Below, one piece after another: positions 7,124 through 9,388 of a stretch of DNA of 9,388 nucleotides (position 1 is its first letter; each line of letters opens with the position of its first letter). A program made the translations under genes and the position numbers. The notes below the pieces were generated by a model that saw only the letters and a list, made by a program, of their open reading frames with translations, ran no database searches and was not told the origin of the DNA. The stretch comes from Verrucomicrobiota bacterium (GTDB taxonomy: Bacteria > Verrucomicrobiota > Kiritimatiellia > UBA8416 > JAIOPI01): positions 1 through 9,388 of the forward strand of contig JAQCIA010000058.1 of NCBI GenBank assembly GCA_027620105.1, read 5' to 3'.

Positions 7124-7302
7124 GCGCCGAATCCGCGCTCAAAATTTGCGCGCACACCGAGGTGGGCCGCGACCTCCCCGGCGCGGTTAGACCCTTCCCG
7201 CCCATCCGCGCCGACTTCCCCCGCATCATGTCGGTTTTCTCACATCCGCCCTAAATCTCCGGCACAATTTCGCCATCCGGCCAGGGGGCGCGAATCAATT
7301 AA

Positions 7303-7467
7303 CTGCCCGTTTTCTACGGCGCTGTCAGCCTCTATCTCAAGCACCGCCTGCCGGCGCTGCGCCGGCTGCCGCGCTCGATCCTGCGCTGGCTGGACGCCCC
7401 TCCCCTGCTCGCGCTCGCCGCACAAAAAGCCGGCTCCACCCGCGCCAGCGGACTCGAGGACCTGACC
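7303..7467 (+). pseudogene. In-frame 5' remnant of the glycosyltransferase gene, no start codon
   Basis: Reading back from the TTG at 7468 in the same frame, the sequence stays open to a TAA at 7300-7302. It encodes LPVFYGAVSLYLKHRLPALR, continuing with RSILRWLDAPPLLALAAQKAG. This looks like authentic coding sequence of a GT4 family that typically has a (V/I)FFGGINVYLQQK-like segment about 70-80 residues in, followed by a conserved region leading to LTLSML. No ATG, GTG or TTG is available between 7303 and 7467, so this part is either lost from the product or read from a non-canonical or frameshifted start. The upstream 7124-7299 stretch was read in three plus-strand frames and shows no match to the expected N-terminus (a glycine-rich loop and an xCxxCMRDN-like segment); otherwise nothing is seen there. 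Confidence 0.55.
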
Positions 7468-8430
7468 TTGTCGATGCTCGCCGGCGAGCAGGGTCGGCAG
7501 GCGGAAGAGCTCAACCGGCTGGCGGATTGGCTCGGCACGCAGGCGCGTCCGGATGTCGTGCATCTGTCGAATGCGCTGTTGCTCGGCCTGGCGGAACCGC
7601 TCAAGCGGCGCTTCGGCGCGCCGATCGTGTGCTCGCTGCAGGATGAGGACACCTGGATCGACGCCATGGCGCCGGCCGCCACGGCGCGCCTGTGGCAGGT
7701 TCTGATCGGGAAGTCCGCAGCCGTGGACCGCTTTGTGGCCGTGAGCCGCTACTACGCGGAGGTGATGCAGGAGCGTCTGCGCATCCCGCCGGCCCGCATG
7801 CAGGTGGTACCCGCCGGCATCGACATGGAGGGCCACACCGCGGCGCCGCTCGCCACCGATCCGCCGGTGATTGGCTATCTCTCGCGCCTCGCGGAAGCGG
7901 AGGGGTTTGGCCTCCTCGTGGAGGCCTTCATGCGCTTAAAAGCGAAGCCGCCGTGGCGCGCATTAAAACTCCGCGCCACCGGCGGACAGACCGCCGACAA
8001 TGCCGCCTTCATCCGCAAGCACCAGCGCGCTCTCGCCGCCTGCGGCTGGGCCTCCGATCTCGAACTGCTCCCGGCCTTCGACAAGCCGGCCCGTCTGAAA
8101 TTCCTTCAGTCCCTATCGATCCTCTCCGTCCCCGCGCTCAAGGGCGAGGCCTTCGGAACATACCTGATCGAGGCCATGGCCTCCGGCGTCCCCGTCGTCC
8201 AGCCGCGCCTGGGCGCGTTCCCCGAGATCGTCGAATCCACCGGCGGCGGCATTCTCTACGCCCCCAACACCGCCGACGCGCTGGCCGCGGCACTTGAATC
8301 CCTGCTGCGCGACCCCGCCCAGGCGCGCGCGCTCGGCCAGCGCGGCCAAGAATCCGTGCGCGCCACCTACGACCTCCGCCTCGTCGCCGAACGCCTGGCC
8401 GAAATCTATCGCCAATGCACCAGGGCGTAA
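7468..8430 (+). CDS. Glycosyltransferase family 4 (GT-B), N-terminally truncated
   Basis: Starting at the first available start codon (TTG at 7468, with ATG at 7474 just behind) this gives up to 320 residues of a retaining GT-B transferase that would move a sugar from a nucleotide-sugar donor. The C-terminal donor-binding domain is intact: IGYLSRLAEAEGFGLLVEAF (135-154) and the GT4 E-x7-E motif, with Glu227 and Glu235 in GEAFGTYLIEAMASGVPVV, followed by AFPEIVESTGGGILY. The N-terminal acceptor domain is represented only by its second half (ARPDVVHLSNALLLGLAE, VDRFVAVSRYYAEVM, RMQVVPAGID). Full-length relatives are about 400 residues, so roughly 70-80 residues plus the in-frame 7303-7467 part are missing. 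No Shine-Dalgarno precedes the TTG. The body is free of stops or frameshifts, so truncation looks recent. Function is doubtful; the acceptor and sugar are unknown. Confidence 0.75.
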   Translation: MSMLAGEQGRQAEELNRLADWLGTQARPDVVHLSNALLLGLAEPLKRRFGAPIVCSLQDEDTWIDAMAPAATARLWQVLIGKSAAVDRFVAVSRYYAEVMQERLRIPPARMQVVPAGIDMEGHTAAPLATDPPVIGYLSRLAEAEGFGLLVEAFMRLKAKPPWRALKLRATGGQTADNAAFIRKHQRALAACGWASDLELLPAFDKPARLKFLQSLSILSVPALKGEAFGTYLIEAMASGVPVVQPRLGAFPEIVESTGGGILYAPNTADALAAALESLLRDPAQARALGQRGQESVRATYDLRLVAERLAEIYRQCTRA

Positions 8431-8500
8431 TGACTATTCACAGCGTCATAAGTTCTTGCACTGCTAATCAGCCAATTCTTCATTTCCGGCGATGATTTGC

Positions 8501-8564
8501 CCACGGATGACACGAATTTGCACGAATCAGAAATCACCATTCGTGTCATTCCTGAAATTCGTGG
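8501..8564. repeat. Palindromic element with CACGAAT repeats
   Basis: ATGACACGAAT (8507-8517) is exactly complementary to ATTCGTGTCAT (8539-8549) across a 21-base loop. The outer ends CCACG (8501-8505) and CGTGG (8560-8564) also pair, CACGAATT (8511-8518) has a second partner AATTCGTG (8556-8563), and CACGAAT recurs directly at 8521-8527. This phrase strongly resembles a family of dispersed intergenic repeats I associate with planctomycete and verrucomicrobial genomes. That recollection is not verified here; the inverted repeats are seen directly. Confidence 0.7.
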
Positions 8565-8579
8565 GGCGCCGATTTGGTT

Positions 8580-8592
8580 GCGGCTGCGCCGC
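8580..8592. repeat. Short GCGGC hairpin inside the repeat cluster
   Basis: GCGGC (8580-8584), loop TGC, GCCGC (8588-8592) form a perfect 5-bp GC-only stem. It lies between two larger palindromes and may be a fragment of another REP-like unit. Confidence 0.45.
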
Positions 8593-8606
8593 GTTACGCA
8601 TATTCA

Positions 8607-8660
8607 GGTAGGGACGCCTCTCCGAGGCGTCCGCGGACGGTTCGGAGAACCGTCCCTACC
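8607..8660. repeat. Nested double-hairpin palindrome (REP/MITE-like)
   Basis: GGTAGGGACG (8607-8616) and CGTCCCTACC (8651-8660) form a perfect 10-bp outer inverted repeat. Inside lie two perfect 9-bp hairpins with 3-base loops: GGACGCCTC/GAGGCGTCC (8612-8620 with 8624-8632, loop TCC) and GGACGGTTC/GAACCGTCC (8635-8643 with 8647-8655, loop GGA), separated by two bases. The outer pairing and the inner hairpins share bases, so two alternative folds exist. The design is typical of non-autonomous palindromic elements; copies elsewhere in the genome cannot be seen from this window. Confidence 0.8.
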
Positions 8661-8696
8661 GATCTAGAACCACACGAATGAATGACGCAGTGTATA

Positions 8697-8733
8697 GTAG
8701 CCGCGCGACTGCGTCGCGCAGCGCCGCGGCTAC
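8697..8733. repeat. 37-base near-perfect hairpin (REP-like)
   Basis: GTAGCCGC (8697-8704) pairs with GCGGCTAC (8726-8733), GCG (8705-8707) with CGC (8722-8724), and CTGCG (8709-8713) with CGCAG (8717-8721) around the loop TCG. The result is a 16-bp stem broken only by one bulged base on each side (A8708 and C8725). The size, bulges and GC-rich stem resemble REP sequences mobilised by RAYT (Y1) transposases, but no transposase gene is present here. Confidence 0.75.
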
Positions 8734-8770
8734 AGGAGCCTCTTCGTGCGCGCCGCTTGCTGTCTGCCCG

Positions 8771-8834
8771 GACCGCCTTAAACGGTCTCAGCGAATTTTC
8801 TGAAACTGGTCGTCAACCTCGGAAATTCGCTGAG
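8771..8834. repeat. Inverted repeat CTCAGCGAATTT / AAATTCGCTGAG
   Basis: CTCAGCGAATTT (8787-8798) and AAATTCGCTGAG (8823-8834) are perfect 12-bp inverted repeats around a 24-base centre; a G-T and a C-G pair extend the stem inward. A small hairpin, GACCG (8771-8775) with CGGTC (8783-8787), abuts it on the left. It could be a MITE-like unit, the paired ends of a decayed element, or an attenuator before the next gene. Nothing inside it codes convincingly. Confidence 0.65.
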
Positions 8835-8944
8835 GATCTGCCTGTCGGATGTCATGGTCTCGCGCACGGCCCGCGCATGCCTGCCGACAGCCGTCGCATC
8901 GATGATGGTAGCTCGACCGGAAAGGGTATAGTCTGTCGGTGACC

Positions 8945-9388
8945 ATGAAGAACTTGCCACGCCATGCGATTATCTTGTTGGTGCTCGCCGCCCTCCACGC
9001 CGGCGCCGACCCCGCACCAGACTGGCCGACCTACCATGGCGGTCACGACCTCTGCGGCACCACCGCAGCCTCCCTGCCCGCGCCTGCCGCCATCGCGTGG
9101 CAGTTCCGCGCCGACGGCGCCATCGAGCAACCACCCGTGGCCGGTGACGGCCGCGTGTTCTTCACCACCGCCAAAGGCACCGTCTACGCCCTCACCACCA
9201 ACGGTGCCGCGCTCTGGACGCGCGCGCTCGGCGACACCAATGCTGCGGTCACGTTCAGCGCGCCGCCCCTGCTGGCCACACCCAGCATCCTCGTGCTGGG
9301 CGCCAATGACGGCCGGCTTTTTGGCCTCGAGGCGCTCACGGGCGACACGCGCTGGACCTACGCCGCCGGCAGCCGCATCCTCGGCGCT
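8945..9388 (+). CDS. PQQ-like beta-propeller repeat protein with signal peptide, partial (3' end beyond window edge)
   Basis: From ATG at 8945 the frame is open for 148 codons to the window end. Residues 1-21 are a Sec signal peptide (MKNLPRHA, then hydrophobic IILLVLAALHAG). DWPTYHGGHDLCGT (26-39) is the WP-x-x-x-G start typical of PQQ-repeat proteins, and IAWQFRADGAIEQPPVAGDG, VFFTTAKGTVYALTTNGAALW and LVLGANDGRLFGLEALTGDTRW are successive blade motifs (G-x-[VL]-[YF]-A-L-...-G-x-x-x-W). Such proteins are exported beta-propellers: PQQ dehydrogenases, BamB-like assembly factors, or binding proteins lacking the cofactor. Which one cannot be told from the first two to three blades. A GTG at 8939 in frame is an alternative start; only a weak GGTG precedes the ATG. 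It stands alone behind the repeat cluster. Confidence 0.85.
   Translation, partial: MKNLPRHAIILLVLAALHAGADPAPDWPTYHGGHDLCGTTAASLPAPAAIAWQFRADGAIEQPPVAGDGRVFFTTAKGTVYALTTNGAALWTRALGDTNAAVTFSAPPLLATPSILVLGANDGRLFGLEALTGDTRWTYAAGSRILGA

Larger units (their letters stand above)
8431..8944. other. Intergenic region without a gene, filled by palindromic repeats
   Basis: No open frame here has a convincing start, ribosome site or protein-like composition; a short frame at 8682-8942 runs straight through two palindromes and is rejected. The first 70 bases (8431-8500) show no feature. From 8501 to 8834 the sequence is a succession of inverted repeats listed separately. The last 110 bases lead to the PQQ-repeat gene and contain a TATAGT (8927-8932) that could be a -10 element, without a recognisable -35. 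Confidence 0.7.

Noticed and set aside
7159..7176. GAGGT / ACCTC inverted repeat upstream of the glycosyltransferase
   Set aside because: Only five base pairs in a GC-rich stretch, which could easily arise by chance.
7240..7836. Minus-strand frame of 198 codons opposite the glycosyltransferase
   Set aside because: It mirrors the codon pattern of the real GT4 gene and shows no recognisable motif.
8501..8834. CRISPR-like array
   Set aside because: The palindromes differ from one another and have no regular repeat-spacer spacing.
8682..8942. Plus-strand frame of 86 codons before the PQQ-repeat gene
   Set aside because: It runs through the 8697-8733 hairpin and the 8787-8834 inverted repeat, lacks a ribosome site and has no protein-like pattern.

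Overview
This 9.4 kb window of high-GC bacterial DNA is chromosomal in character. It carries no tRNA, rRNA, CRISPR array or transposase gene. The mix of genes fits a member of the Planctomycetota-Verrucomicrobiota-Lentisphaerota-Kiritimatiellota (PVC) group: a mevalonate pathway operon, an orphan GspG-like pseudopilin with an FTLIELLVV helix, a GT4 glycosyltransferase, a PQQ-type beta-propeller protein with a signal peptide, and clustered palindromic repeats. That placement is inference from gene style, not a proven assignment.

Positions 1-4759 (minus strand) hold a tightly packed mevalonate operon. In transcription order it reads HMG-CoA reductase (4759-3716), type 2 isopentenyl-diphosphate isomerase (3723-2671), HMG-CoA synthase (2674-1505), a mevalonate kinase-type GHMP kinase (1508-501) and a second GHMP kinase (501 to beyond position 1). 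Every junction overlaps (8, 4, 4 and 1 nt), so the genes are probably co-transcribed and translationally coupled. Together they make HMG-CoA, reduce it to mevalonate, begin phosphorylating it, and interconvert IPP and DMAPP. The remaining steps (phosphomevalonate kinase and/or diphosphomevalonate decarboxylase) are expected from the partial gene and from genes beyond position 1.

Positions 4760-4874 form a divergent intergenic region with a good sigma70-like promoter facing right and a weaker candidate facing left. Positions 4875-6452 (plus) encode a secreted subtilisin-family protease with signal peptide, I9-type propeptide, complete catalytic site and a small C-terminal beta-sandwich-like domain. 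It converges on an orphan GspG-type pseudopilin (7068-6508, minus), with a hairpin between the two stop codons.

Positions 7303-8430 (plus) encode a GT4 glycosyltransferase whose first 70-80 or so residues appear to be missing; an in-frame TAA sits at 7300-7302. Positions 8431-8944 contain no convincing gene but hold a dense mosaic of at least five palindromic elements of REP/MITE character. From 8945 a signal-peptide-bearing PQQ-like beta-propeller protein starts and runs off the right edge.
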